Of a DNA stretch of 64,000 nt, positions 1 to 9,153 are shown one piece after another. The notes below the pieces were generated by a model. The model was not told where the DNA came from. It did not search any database and saw nothing but the letters and a program-made list of their open reading frames with translations. The stretch comes from Balneola sp. (GTDB lineage Bacteria; Bacteroidota; Rhodothermia; Balneolales; Balneolaceae): positions 434,001 to 498,000 of the forward strand of contig JANQSE010000002.1 of assembly GCA_028284195.1 (NCBI GenBank), in the 5' to 3' direction. How positions within the stretch are numbered: position 1 is the stretch's first letter; the number at the start of each line of letters is the position of its first letter. The translations under genes and the position numbers were made by a program.

Positions 1-904
1 CGGACGACCAATTGAAATAACTTAAATTCTCGACTTCGAGCCTTGAAGCAAGAAGTATGAATAGCGTGGAAATCAATAGAACCTGGAGGTTTTCCTTGAA
101 CTCGATAATATGCTTAATACGGGCCGATTTTTGATTGGCAAGAATAATACCCATTATGGTAACTGCCATAAGGCCCGATTCATGTTGAAGGTGGTTAGAA
201 ATTACAAATACCCCAACTACCACCATTAACGTAACCGGGTTTTGCAGGTAGTCGGGAATCCAGTGTTTTTTAAGAGTGAAGTACATGATTGCGGCACCAA
301 ACGCTCCAAAAAAAGTGCCATCTACTATAGTAGTTACAATAGTGAGCCCTGCTTTGCCAGATATATTGTCGAACCCGCCTGATAGCATAATCTCAAAAAC
401 CAGAACGGCCATCATGGCGCCAATCGGGTCATTAACAATGCCTTCCCATTTAACCACCGAGCCAGCGCGTTCAGTAGGCCTTACCTGCCTTAGGAGTGGA
501 ATAATTACTGTGGGCCCGGTTACAATGAGAATTGCCCCGAATAATACTGACAGCTCAAGCCCAAGATCTAAAATGTACAACGCTGCAATAGATGCTAAAG
601 TCCACGTAACAAGTACTCCAATGGTGATAAGTTTTATAACAGTACCGCCTATTTTTTTGAACTCAGCCATTTTAAGACTTAAGCCGCCTTCGAAAAGTAT
701 TATAGCCACCGAAATCGAAACGAATGGGGTTAATAAGTCTCCCATTAGTTTGTCAGGATCAAGTAATCCGGTTACCGGGCCGGCAATTATCCCAAAACCA
801 AGCAACAAAAGAATGGCCGGTAATTTAGTACGCCAGGCTAACCATTGTGCTGAGATGCCAAGTGCTAAAACCGATGCTAATCCAATAGCAATATATTCGG
901 ACAT
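1..904 (-). CDS. Cation:proton antiporter, CPA1/NhaP family (partial, C-terminus cut off by window edge)
   Basis: Inner-membrane Na+(K+)/H+ antiporter. Translating the complement from the ATG at 904 gives an open frame of about 301 residues that runs off the window start. It is a chain of hydrophobic helices with the CPA1 signature: TGPTV near residues 129-133 and EGIVNDPIGA with Asn158-Asp159, the ND pair typical of electroneutral CPA1 exchangers. The missing part would hold the last helices and any cytoplasmic tail (RCK domain or similar). It is divergent from the amino-acid permease at 1057, with a 152-base gap holding both promoters. The family call is firm; the ion specificity cannot be read from sequence. 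Confidence 0.9.
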   Translation of the reverse strand, partial: MSEYIAIGLASVLALGISAQWLAWRTKLPAILLLLGFGIIAGPVTGLLDPDKLMGDLLTPFVSISVAIILFEGGLSLKMAEFKKIGGTVIKLITIGVLVTWTLASIAALYILDLGLELSVLFGAILIVTGPTVIIPLLRQVRPTERAGSVVKWEGIVNDPIGAMMAVLVFEIMLSGGFDNISGKAGLTIVTTIVDGTFFGAFGAAIMYFTLKKHWIPDYLQNPVTLMVVVGVFVISNHLQHESGLMAVTIMGIILANQKSARIKHIIEFKENLQVLLISTLFILLASRLEVENLSYFNWSS

Positions 905-1056
905 ATTTTGAGTATAACTTCTGTAGTTCGTTTTATCGAAATAACTTACTAATTTTCTAAGAAATTTCGGGGGAACTATTCAAAAGATAAATGATATTAT
1001 ATTGTTCAATCAAAAGGGCGGAAATCCTTTAGTTTTTCACTTTCGATAAAAGTTGT

Positions 1057-3138
1057 ATGAAAGAAAAGTTATCAAAAAAGTTAACGCTCTTTGATGTTTA
1101 CGCAGTTAGTACCGGAGCGATGTTCAGCTCAGGTTTTTTCTTGTTACCGGGAATAGCCGCTATGGAAACCGGGAGCTCGGTATTTTTGGCTTACCTGGCA
1201 GCAGGTGTCCTTATTTTGCCTTCGATGCTGAGTGTTGCCGAACTTTCTACTGCAATGCCTAAAGCAGGTGGAGCATACTATTTTCTGGACCGGAGTTTAG
1301 GCCCTATGCTGGGCACCATTGGCGGGCTGGGTTCCTGGGTTGCTTTGATTTTTAAAAGTGCGTTCGCATTAATTGGTATGGGGGCTTATCTAACACTGTT
1401 CGTAGATGTGCCTATGCTTCCACTTGCGTTGGTTCTAACTTTTGCTTTTGGGTTGCTTAATGTATTTGGTGCCAAAGAAACAGCCTTATTACAGCGCATA
1501 CTGGTTTCGGCATTGGTCTTAATTATGGCCTTTTTTCTGATTCAGGGCTTGAACTACATATATACCGGAGAAAATCCATTACCGGAGTTTCAAGAAGACA
1601 ATTTTTTCACAAATGGAATTAATGGGTTTATCGGCACAATCGGTTTGGTTTTTGTTTCTTATGCCGGGCTAACCAAAGTTGCCAGCATAGCCGAAGAAGT
1701 TCAAAATCCTGATAGAGCTATTCCGTTGGGGATGGCACTTTCTTTGGCTACAGCCAGTGTGGTTTATGTGGCAGGTGTTTATGTTTTGCTTAAAGTTCTT
1801 CCGACAAGTGTTTTTTTTGAAAGTTTAACTCCGGTTGCGGATGGGGCAAATGTTATTTTTGATTTTCTACCTGGCTCATTAGGGCTTTTGTTAGTTGTTA
1901 TAGCTGCAATAGCTGCTTTTGCTTCTACCGGCAACGCAGGAATCATGTCAGCATCAAGATATCCTCTGGCAATGAGCCGTGATAAACTGGTTGGTACTTT
2001 TTTTGGGAAGATTGGCCGGTTCAAAACTCCTCACATTTCTGTGATTGTAACGACTTTAATAATGGCCGGTGTTCTTATTTTATTTGATGTGGAGGCAGTA
2101 GCAAAGCTGGCGAGTGCTTTTCAGTTATTATTATTCTGCTTGCTAAATCTTTCGGTGATTGTAATGCGTGAGAGTAAAATTGAAGCCTATAAGCCCGGTT
2201 ATAAATCACCTTTCTATCCCTGGATTCAAATATCGGGAATGATTATTTCTGTGTGGCTGGTAGCCGAAATGGGATTACTTGCCGTTGGTTTAACAGGCAC
2301 CTTGGTTATCGTATGTATAGGGTGGTACTTTTATTATGCACACGGCAAAGTGAAAAGACAAGGTGCCATTTTTCACATCCATGCCCGTTTAGGCCAGCTC
2401 AGGTACGAGGCTTTAGAGCATGAGCTAATGACCATTATCAATGAAAAAAACCTGAATACTTCTCTCACTTACGAAGAGGTAATTGCGCGCTCCATTGTAA
2501 ATCAGGTAACTAATGACCAGACAGATTTTGAAAGATTGATACTGAAATCGACAATAACGCTATCGAATCGATTGAATGTTGACAGAGAGGAACTAAAAGA
2601 AGGTTTATTTGATCTGGAAAATGATTTCACAAAATTGAAAGAAGGTGTTTATTTCAACTTTGTAAGAATGGACGAGGCCAAAATTCCTGAAATGGTTGCT
2701 ATTCAATCAAGAGAAGGTATTGAGGTTAACGAAGGCAAGGTAACAGGCAGGGCTTATGCTTTGTTATTTTTAGTGACCCCGTCTGCCAGGCCGCTGCTGC
2801 ATATGAGAATTATCGGGCACTTAGCTGAGCTTATTGAAGCAGAAGATTTTGTGAGCAGATGGATAAAAGCAGAAAATGAGAAGCAGTTGAAAGAAGTACT
2901 TTTGAATGACGAGCGGTTTATTCATGTACGCCTTCAGGAACATTCACCAAGCGAAAACTGGATAGGAAATAAGATTATGGAGATGGATCTTCCGGGCGAG
3001 TGTCTAATTGCGATCATTGAAAGAGATGGAGAAATTATTATCCCAAAAGGTGGAACCATATTAGAATCCGGAGATGTGCTCTCAATTCTTGGTTATCCGA
3101 ATGATATTTCGGAACTGAAAGCATGGCTGGATAATTAA
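1057..3138 (+). CDS. APC-superfamily amino-acid permease with C-terminal EIIA-like and TrkA-C-like domains
   Basis: 693 residues. Residues 1 to about 430 form a 12-helix amino acid/polyamine/organocation transporter; the early GAMFSSGFFLLPG segment is the usual unwound helix-1 motif. The long cytoplasmic tail then carries a region resembling a PTS EIIA type-2 domain (about 440-615) and a TrkA-C/RCK-C-like end (about 625-693, with IIPKGGTILESGDVLSI). Where EIIA-2 domains have G-x-x-x-P-H-x-R around the phospho-histidine, this protein reads GVYFNFVR (530-537), so the phosphorylatable His is missing and the domain can at most bind or sense. ATG start. It ends 4 bases before hisS, which converges on it. 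Family confident; tail assignment is by eye. Confidence 0.85.
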   Translation: MKEKLSKKLTLFDVYAVSTGAMFSSGFFLLPGIAAMETGSSVFLAYLAAGVLILPSMLSVAELSTAMPKAGGAYYFLDRSLGPMLGTIGGLGSWVALIFKSAFALIGMGAYLTLFVDVPMLPLALVLTFAFGLLNVFGAKETALLQRILVSALVLIMAFFLIQGLNYIYTGENPLPEFQEDNFFTNGINGFIGTIGLVFVSYAGLTKVASIAEEVQNPDRAIPLGMALSLATASVVYVAGVYVLLKVLPTSVFFESLTPVADGANVIFDFLPGSLGLLLVVIAAIAAFASTGNAGIMSASRYPLAMSRDKLVGTFFGKIGRFKTPHISVIVTTLIMAGVLILFDVEAVAKLASAFQLLLFCLLNLSVIVMRESKIEAYKPGYKSPFYPWIQISGMIISVWLVAEMGLLAVGLTGTLVIVCIGWYFYYAHGKVKRQGAIFHIHARLGQLRYEALEHELMTIINEKNLNTSLTYEEVIARSIVNQVTNDQTDFERLILKSTITLSNRLNVDREELKEGLFDLENDFTKLKEGVYFNFVRMDEAKIPEMVAIQSREGIEVNEGKVTGRAYALLFLVTPSARPLLHMRIIGHLAELIEAEDFVSRWIKAENEKQLKEVLLNDERFIHVRLQEHSPSENWIGNKIMEMDLPGECLIAIIERDGEIIIPKGGTILESGDVLSILGYPNDISELKAWLDN

Positions 3139-3142
3139 AAAC

Positions 3143-4405
3143 TCAGGAACCTGAAATTACAGAAAGGATTTCTTTCAGAGAAAGTAGCGTTTCACTGCTG
3201 TTCTCCATGTCGCGGAGGTTGAATTTATCCTCTTCAAGTTCATTGTCACCAACAATGAGCGCAAAGCGGGCGTTTTCGCGGTTTGCATCTTTCATTTGAG
3301 CACGCATTGAGCGCCCGAGATAATCCATAGTTGCTGAAAATCCTTTTTCTCTGAAAACAGGTAATGTGCCAAGTGCCCATTTTCTGGCTGCTTCTCCCAG
3401 GCTTACAATAAACACATCAACGGATTTAGGTTCTGCTAAAGTAATATTTAATTCTTCGCAGGCAATAAAAAGGCGTTCTATTCCCGCTGCAAACCCAACC
3501 GCGGGAGTAGGGTTTCCTCCAATTTCTTCCACTAAAAGATCGTAGCGACCGCCGCCTGCCAGGGCATCCTGCGATCCAAGATCGGGGCTGGTAAGCTCAA
3601 AAGCTGTTCGGGTATAATAATCCAGACCGCGTACCAAAAGTGGATCAAGCGTATATTTGATTTCCAATGAATCAAGCATATAGCAGACCTGTTTAAAATG
3701 ATTTTTGGATTCCTCGTTAAGATGATCACTGATAACAGGGGCATTTTTTATGTACTCCTGATCTTCGGGTTCTTTTGAATCCAGGATCCGCATTGGATTT
3801 TTCCTGAATCGTTTTTGCGAAAGCTTGCTTAATTTCGAAAGGTTGGGCAGCAGGTATTCCCTTAATACATCCTTATATGTGTCGCAGCTTTCGGGATCTC
3901 CCACAGAATTTAATTTCAGATTGAAGTTTTTAATTCCAATTCTTTGATAAATTCGCATCATAAAAGCGATACACTCAACGTCAGCTACCGGGCTATCGCT
4001 GCCAATAATTTCTACTCCAAACTGATGGAACTGTCTTTGCCGGCCTTTTTGTGGACGCTCGGCCCGAAACATTGGCCCTATATAGTACAGTTTTTGAGAG
4101 CCTCCCCGTTGATCCAAATGGTGCTGAACATAAGATCGAACAACCGGAGCAGTTAGTTCCGGGCGAAGTACATAATTATTCTCTCCTTTAGTAAAAGCAA
4201 AAATTTCTTTGGTAACAATATCAGTAAGCTGCCCAACACCTCTCTTAATTAATTCAGTTTGCTCCATAATCGGAGTCCGAATTTCTTCAAAGTTAAACCT
4301 GGCAGCTTCGTCATGAATAATGTGCTCAAGAGCTCTCCATTTTGGAGATTCATCCGGGAGAATGTCAACCATTCCAAGGTGCGAAGTATATGTTACTTTT
4401 GGCAT
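3143..4405 (-). CDS. hisS: Histidyl-tRNA synthetase
   Basis: 420 residues, the normal bacterial length. Cytoplasmic class II aminoacyl-tRNA synthetase that charges tRNA-His with histidine. Visible are motif 2 (YYIGPMFRAERPQKGRQRQF, with the GRQRQFHQ stretch), the histidine-binding signature LVRGLDYYTRTAFEL, motif 3 (AVGFAAGIERLF), and a C-terminal anticodon-binding domain from about residue 325. ATG start with the usual N-terminus including the GMVDILPDES stretch. It converges on the permease with a 4-base gap and is divergent from the formyltransferase-like gene. Confidence 0.97.
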   Translation of the reverse strand: MPKVTYTSHLGMVDILPDESPKWRALEHIIHDEAARFNFEEIRTPIMEQTELIKRGVGQLTDIVTKEIFAFTKGENNYVLRPELTAPVVRSYVQHHLDQRGGSQKLYYIGPMFRAERPQKGRQRQFHQFGVEIIGSDSPVADVECIAFMMRIYQRIGIKNFNLKLNSVGDPESCDTYKDVLREYLLPNLSKLSKLSQKRFRKNPMRILDSKEPEDQEYIKNAPVISDHLNEESKNHFKQVCYMLDSLEIKYTLDPLLVRGLDYYTRTAFELTSPDLGSQDALAGGGRYDLLVEEIGGNPTPAVGFAAGIERLFIACEELNITLAEPKSVDVFIVSLGEAARKWALGTLPVFREKGFSATMDYLGRSMRAQMKDANRENARFALIVGDNELEEDKFNLRDMENSSETLLSLKEILSVISGS

Positions 4406-4592
4406 GAACCGTTTTGTGGCTTTAGATTTCGATCGGGAAGATAAGGTTCGTGTGGATGAATTTCTTTGATTAAGTATTGAATAAAGAGCTTTGCCGTTTA
4501 ATTAGAAACCAATTCAGAAAGTAGGAAACTATGACGTACCTTATCCTGCTTTTAAAATACAATGATTGAGCTAAGATTAGTTAATCTGATTG

Positions 4593-6241
4593 ATGGAAAA
4601 TTCGCAAAATAAGATACAATTTGGGATAATGTGTAGGGGAACTGTATTTCCTGAATGGCAGGCAGATTCTATAAAAGAGCTGCTCAAAATTAATAATGTA
4701 GAATGCAATCTTTTGATTATCGATGATCGAAACTTTGCTAAAAAACCGGGTTTCTTTTCGAATATCAAACCAAGGCACTATTTATGGAAGATTTTTATGT
4801 ACCTGAATAAGAACAGGTTTCAATCAACTTCCAAAGTGGATATGACAGATGAATTTTCTGAAGTACAAATTCTTAAATGCAAGGTTAAGAAAGAAGGAAA
4901 GTTTTCAGAGTATTTTGATCCAAAAGATATTGAAAAGATCAAAAACCAAAATCTTCATTTTATTCTACGCTATGGATTTGGGATTATAAGAGGAGAAATT
5001 TTAGAGAGTGCAGAATATGGTGTTTGGTCGTTTCATCACGATGATGAACAAAAGTATCGGGGAGGTCCTCCGGGTTTTTGGGAGATATATAAAAAGGATA
5101 ACATCAGTGCAGCAATCTTACAAAGGTTAACCGATAAACTGGACGCTGGAGTTATACTTAAAAAAGGGTATTTGAAAACAAAAACTTCTTATCCAAAGAA
5201 TCGTGACCAGTTATATAGAGAAAGTGCAAGATGGCCTGCATTGGTATGTAAGAGTTTGATGCAGGGAAATGTGGACATATTTAACAAACTGCCATCGAAT
5301 ACAACAGCAAACATATTTACTGTACCAGTGAACCATGAACTTATGGGTTTCTTAATTTTAAATTTATTACGACAAATAAAGAATAAGCTAAAAAACTGGT
5401 TTTATATGGATTATTGGGAAATAGGAATTGTTGAGGCACCAATATCAAAGTTTCTAGATAGCAAACCAGAAGTTAAATGGCTGCCTGGAGCTTCAAAACA
5501 TAGGTTCAGAGCAGATCCCTTTGGTATACAAACCCAGGATGGGATTAAAGTTTTTTATGAAGAATTCACATACAAGAAAGGTAAGGGTACACTTGAATCG
5601 TTAGGGATAAATAATACTGATTCTGGTTATTCTAAGGTTTTGGAAAAACCTTTTCATTTGTCTTATCCTTTTTTATTACAGGAAGGTGGTAAATGTTATA
5701 TGATTCCAGAATCGTGCGGAGACGGCAATGTAGTATTATATGAAGCAGAAGGTTTCCCTTTTAAGTGGACACGACTATTCTTAAGTATGAAGGATTGTGG
5801 TGGATGTTTGTAACTAATAAACATGACGGGCCAAATCATAACTTATATTTGTTCTATTCAAATTCATTATTAGGAACATGGCAAGAGCATCCACTTAATC
5901 CTGTAAAAACGGATATAAGATCTTCGAGGCCTGCAGGTAATTTTTTTATACATGATGAATCTTTGTACAGGCCATCAATGGATTCTTCCGAAAAAGGACA
6001 GGGTCAAATAAGAATAAATAAAGTCACAAGGCTTGACATTACAGGTTTTGATGAAGAAGAAGTAACGATAGTATCCCCATATTCCGGGTCATTTTTAAAA
6101 GATAAGATCCACACCTTGGCATCTGTAGGAAATATTACATTGGTAGATGGAGCAAGAGAAAGATTAATTTTTTCAAACAGGCATTTGCTCCCTTTTGGGG
6201 CTAAAAGAATTATAAAGCACGTTGCAGATCTTTTTAGCTAA
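4593..6241 (+). pseudogene. Formyltransferase-like protein with C-terminal propeller domain, broken by a frameshift near 5765
   Basis: Two reading frames together make one protein. The first (ATG 4593, stop 5813) has a formyltransferase-fold N-terminus: a segment reading GVWSFHHDDEQKYRGGPPGF is the diagnostic formyl_trans block. It is followed by the start of a beta-propeller-like C-terminal domain (HRFRADPFGIQ..., PFLLQEGGKCYMIPE) of the type found in glucosamine-transferase-like glycan enzymes. After FPFKW the first frame becomes nonsense and stops, while the frame opened by GTG 5765 continues with VDTTILKYEGLWWMF up to 6241. About a dozen residues expected between the two blocks in such proteins seem to be missing, so a deletion of 3n+1 bases (for example 37 or 40) fits. 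It opens the first glycan cluster; a sugar N-formyltransferase-like role is inference. Confidence 0.7.
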
Positions 6242-7733
6242 AAAGTCTTTTAAAATTTGATTTCCACCGCAATGGATTACGCCAGTCAATCCATATAGTT
6301 TTTATTTGAATGAGTTCTGCTTCTTCGTAGAAATTGAAGAGATAAAGTATAAAAGGAAAAACAACCAGCAGTATAGTTTTTGCTACTAATCTAATAATCA
6401 AGGAAAGATCATTCACTAAAAATGACAAACTCACTAAAATTGCTCCTGTTACAAATATAAGTACAATTTTTTTCCACTCGTATGGGATAGGATAGTTTCT
6501 GTTTGAAAAATACCATGCACCAATAAAAAATAAAGCTTGGGATAATAAACTTGCTACTGCTGCTCCTGTAGCACCCAAATATGGAATAAGTAGTATATTT
6601 AGTATCAAATTTAAACCAGAAACAAAGCCAGTAACCATACTAATTCTTGAGGTCTTTTTTGTAATGTGTAGCCCGGTTACTACTACATCTTTTAAAGCTG
6701 CAAAGTATAAACTGAAAGCAAGTATTGGAATAACCGAAAATGAGGACCAATAAAAAGTACTGCTGGTAAAAACCTTGATTGCCTCTTTACTGAATAAAGA
6801 AACACCAATAATGCAAAACATCATACCAAATCCATAGTAAGTCATTGTTTTGGTATAAAAACGGGTGCTGTCTTTATCGTTGATTTTCCGAAATATTAAA
6901 GGGGTAAGTGCCATACTCACTGACCCTATTACAAATACTTTTATAGTAGAAGATATTTTGTATCCCAACGAGTATAGGCCTACTTCTTCTAAACCTGACA
7001 TTGAGTTAAGAACAAATCTATCGAGTACGTTAATACTTGCAGCAGAGATCCCGGCAATCATCATAGAGAAACCATAACCTAACATCTCAGTAAAAACGGC
7101 TAAATGGATTTTAAGGATAGAATTTTTATAAAAATAAGGTATTAAAAATACCAAATACGTGATAAAGCCGGCTATTTGCCCATAGTAGATTGCTAAGATT
7201 CCGTATCTACACCAAAGTAAGAAGTATAAAGTTGTGAGAAGTGTTACTATTAATTTTAAAATATTGCTGGAAGTAAAAAAGGCGGCTCGGTTCTGAAGTC
7301 TCATTAAAGTTGCAGGAACTTGACTTAAAGCCTGAAGGCCAGTAGAAATGATAGTTAGTACTAAGACATTTTGATATTTTTGAGTCGAGAAAAAGGCACT
7401 CGTTAAGTATTCTTTCCAATAAAATGTGATCATTAATATCATCACTACCATTAAAAAACAGGTAAGTAGAATAGTAAAGAAGGTAGATTTTTGTTCCTCT
7501 CTGCTCTGCTCGTAAAACCATCTGAACATTGCGTTATAAAGTCCTAAGCCCATTATAGAAACCACAATCTGATTAATGGCTTCTAGAACTCCGAGTGCTC
7601 CATAATCTCGTACACTTAAGTATTGAGGATCTGTTAAAAACGGAATAAGAATAAATCCAATTAATTTTACAGAGATATTACCTATTCCATAAATGGCAGA
7701 ATTTTTAACAGTTTCTTTTACGTATTTGAGCAA
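6234..7733 (-). CDS. Wzx-type O-antigen/polysaccharide flippase
   Basis: 499 residues with about 12-14 hydrophobic helices throughout. MATE/MVF-like polysaccharide transporter that moves lipid-linked oligosaccharides across the inner membrane. The N-terminus (NSAIYGIGNISVKLIGFILIPFL) is the typical Wzx opening. The start is TTG at 7733, with an in-frame stop just upstream. The 3' end overlaps the end of the convergent broken formyltransferase gene by 8 bases. It is one of two Wzx flippases in the window (the other is at 54570), which points to two separate surface glycans. Confidence 0.88.
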   Translation of the reverse strand: MLKYVKETVKNSAIYGIGNISVKLIGFILIPFLTDPQYLSVRDYGALGVLEAINQIVVSIMGLGLYNAMFRWFYEQSREEQKSTFFTILLTCFLMVVMILMITFYWKEYLTSAFFSTQKYQNVLVLTIISTGLQALSQVPATLMRLQNRAAFFTSSNILKLIVTLLTTLYFLLWCRYGILAIYYGQIAGFITYLVFLIPYFYKNSILKIHLAVFTEMLGYGFSMMIAGISAASINVLDRFVLNSMSGLEEVGLYSLGYKISSTIKVFVIGSVSMALTPLIFRKINDKDSTRFYTKTMTYYGFGMMFCIIGVSLFSKEAIKVFTSSTFYWSSFSVIPILAFSLYFAALKDVVVTGLHITKKTSRISMVTGFVSGLNLILNILLIPYLGATGAAVASLLSQALFFIGAWYFSNRNYPIPYEWKKIVLIFVTGAILVSLSFLVNDLSLIIRLVAKTILLVVFPFILYLFNFYEEAELIQIKTIWIDWRNPLRWKSNFKRLFS

Positions 7734-7891
7734 TTACTTTTTTTAAAAGATGATTTTTTTACGAACTGAATATAATATATATCTGGAAAGTGTACGAAGT
7801 ATACGAGCCTGAGCTCAACGCATATATTGATTTCTGATCTATAAACTTTTCCTGTAAGCCTACTGAAATTGGAGGAACAGTATAAGCCAAT

Positions 7892-9013
7892 TTAACCAGC
7901 AACTTTTTTGTAGACTTCCAGAATTTTTTTCTTTTTTTCCAAAGCAGGGAATTTATTTTGAATGAACTTTCGGATTCTGCCTGAGTTGGTGTCTGGCAAT
8001 TTATCTATCATATTTCTTATCGCATTTGCAAGTTGAATATGATTTGCCGGTTCAACCAATAAGCCGTTTTCCTTTTCGATAATTGATTCAGGCCCACCAG
8101 ATTTTGTGGAGATTACAGGCAGCCCACAAGCGTTTGCTTCTATGATTGAAAGCCCAAACCCTTCTTTTAAACTTGGAAGAACTGCAAAACTAGCTTGCAT
8201 ATAAGTTTGCCTGATAGTTTCCCGACTTGATTCACCTTTAAATACGATCTTTATTGTGTTTGGCAGCTTCTCAATTTCTTTTTCAACCTGCACTTTATAA
8301 TCCTGATCTGCTTCAATACTGAATATGGTTAATTCTATTGGTCCACTATATTCAAGCTTGTTTAAAGCTTTGATTAAATAAAGAATTCCCTTGATTGGTT
8401 TTAAGCTCGCAACGGTAATTATTTTTATGCACTCGTTTTTTTTGTCATTTATTAAGAGTGTTTCAAGCCAAAAAGGATCTATTGCATGTGGGATAGGATA
8501 AATTTTCTCAGAAAGTTCCGGAAATATTCTAACGATGTCTGTTTTTAAAGCGTTGCTTACAGTTACAACGGCTGAGGCATTGGTCAACGTATTTTTAATG
8601 ACAGGTAACCATTTTTGGTTATTCTTGTAAAGGTTCCAATCACTACCATGAATTGTAATTACGCTTGGTTTTTTTAAGTAAGGTACTGCAAGGCCTGATG
8701 GAACCAAGAAATGAGCATGGACCAAATCATATTCTGAAAAATTAATATGGTTCTTTAATTTCTTAGAAATGTAGAAGCCTTTTTTGAGCTTAATTTTTTG
8801 AATTGGCAGGGAGAAGTAGCCAAGTTTTTCAATCCCAAATTTGTTTTCACCCAAAAGGTGATTTTGTTTCACATTTTCAAGATAAGTGTTAACGAGTAAT
8901 ACTTTAAAAGAAGCTTCATTATTTAAAAGTAATAATTCATCCTGTACAAATATTGCCTTAGCAGGGTGCTTTAAGTTGGGAAATGAGTGTGTAAGAATTA
9001 AGACCTTTTTCAT
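7892..9013 (-). CDS. Glycosyltransferase family 4
   Basis: 373 residues, GT-B fold. The N-terminal half has the MKKVLILTHSFPNLKHPAKA opening and VITIHGSDW acceptor-side motif. The C-terminal half has the GT4 nucleotide-sugar site: SLKEGFGLSIIEANACGLPVI, with the E-x7-E pair. It acts on the cytoplasmic face of the inner membrane, building the repeat unit of the first glycan. It lies downstream of no close partner: 158 bases separate it from the flippase gene start. Donor and acceptor sugars cannot be told. ATG start at 9013. Confidence 0.88.
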   Translation of the reverse strand: MKKVLILTHSFPNLKHPAKAIFVQDELLLLNNEASFKVLLVNTYLENVKQNHLLGENKFGIEKLGYFSLPIQKIKLKKGFYISKKLKNHINFSEYDLVHAHFLVPSGLAVPYLKKPSVITIHGSDWNLYKNNQKWLPVIKNTLTNASAVVTVSNALKTDIVRIFPELSEKIYPIPHAIDPFWLETLLINDKKNECIKIITVASLKPIKGILYLIKALNKLEYSGPIELTIFSIEADQDYKVQVEKEIEKLPNTIKIVFKGESSRETIRQTYMQASFAVLPSLKEGFGLSIIEANACGLPVISTKSGGPESIIEKENGLLVEPANHIQLANAIRNMIDKLPDTNSGRIRKFIQNKFPALEKKKKILEVYKKVAG

Positions 9014-9111
9014 TTCAGCAAATGTAAGGGAAAGAAAAGTCGTTTAAAAAGCTAGCTTGTTTGTTAAAGGTGATTGCACGAAAAAGAATGAATTCTTTTG
9101 GATTAAGAAGC

Positions 9112-9119
9112 TATCTTTG
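9112..9119 (+). promoter_or_regulatory. Candidate -7 promoter box for the GT4 gene at 9154
   Basis: TATCTTTG, followed by C, lies 34 bases before the ATG and matches the Bacteroidota -7 element TAnnTTTG. The same nonamer TATCTTTGC recurs before hpt (22398) and before the Gfo/Idh gene (58360). No TTTG -33 box at the usual 19-21 base spacing is obvious. Confidence 0.45.
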
Positions 9120-9153
9120 CAAACTAATTCTATTACTAAAAAGACGGTATTAA

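Noticed and set aside
276-911. Open frame of 211 codons on the plus strand
   Set aside because: It is the antisense of the CPA1 antiporter, whose own frame on the minus strand shows clear family motifs.
5765-6241. Separate small gene starting at GTG 5765
   Set aside because: Its sequence continues the propeller domain of the upstream frame, so it is the 3' part of one broken gene.
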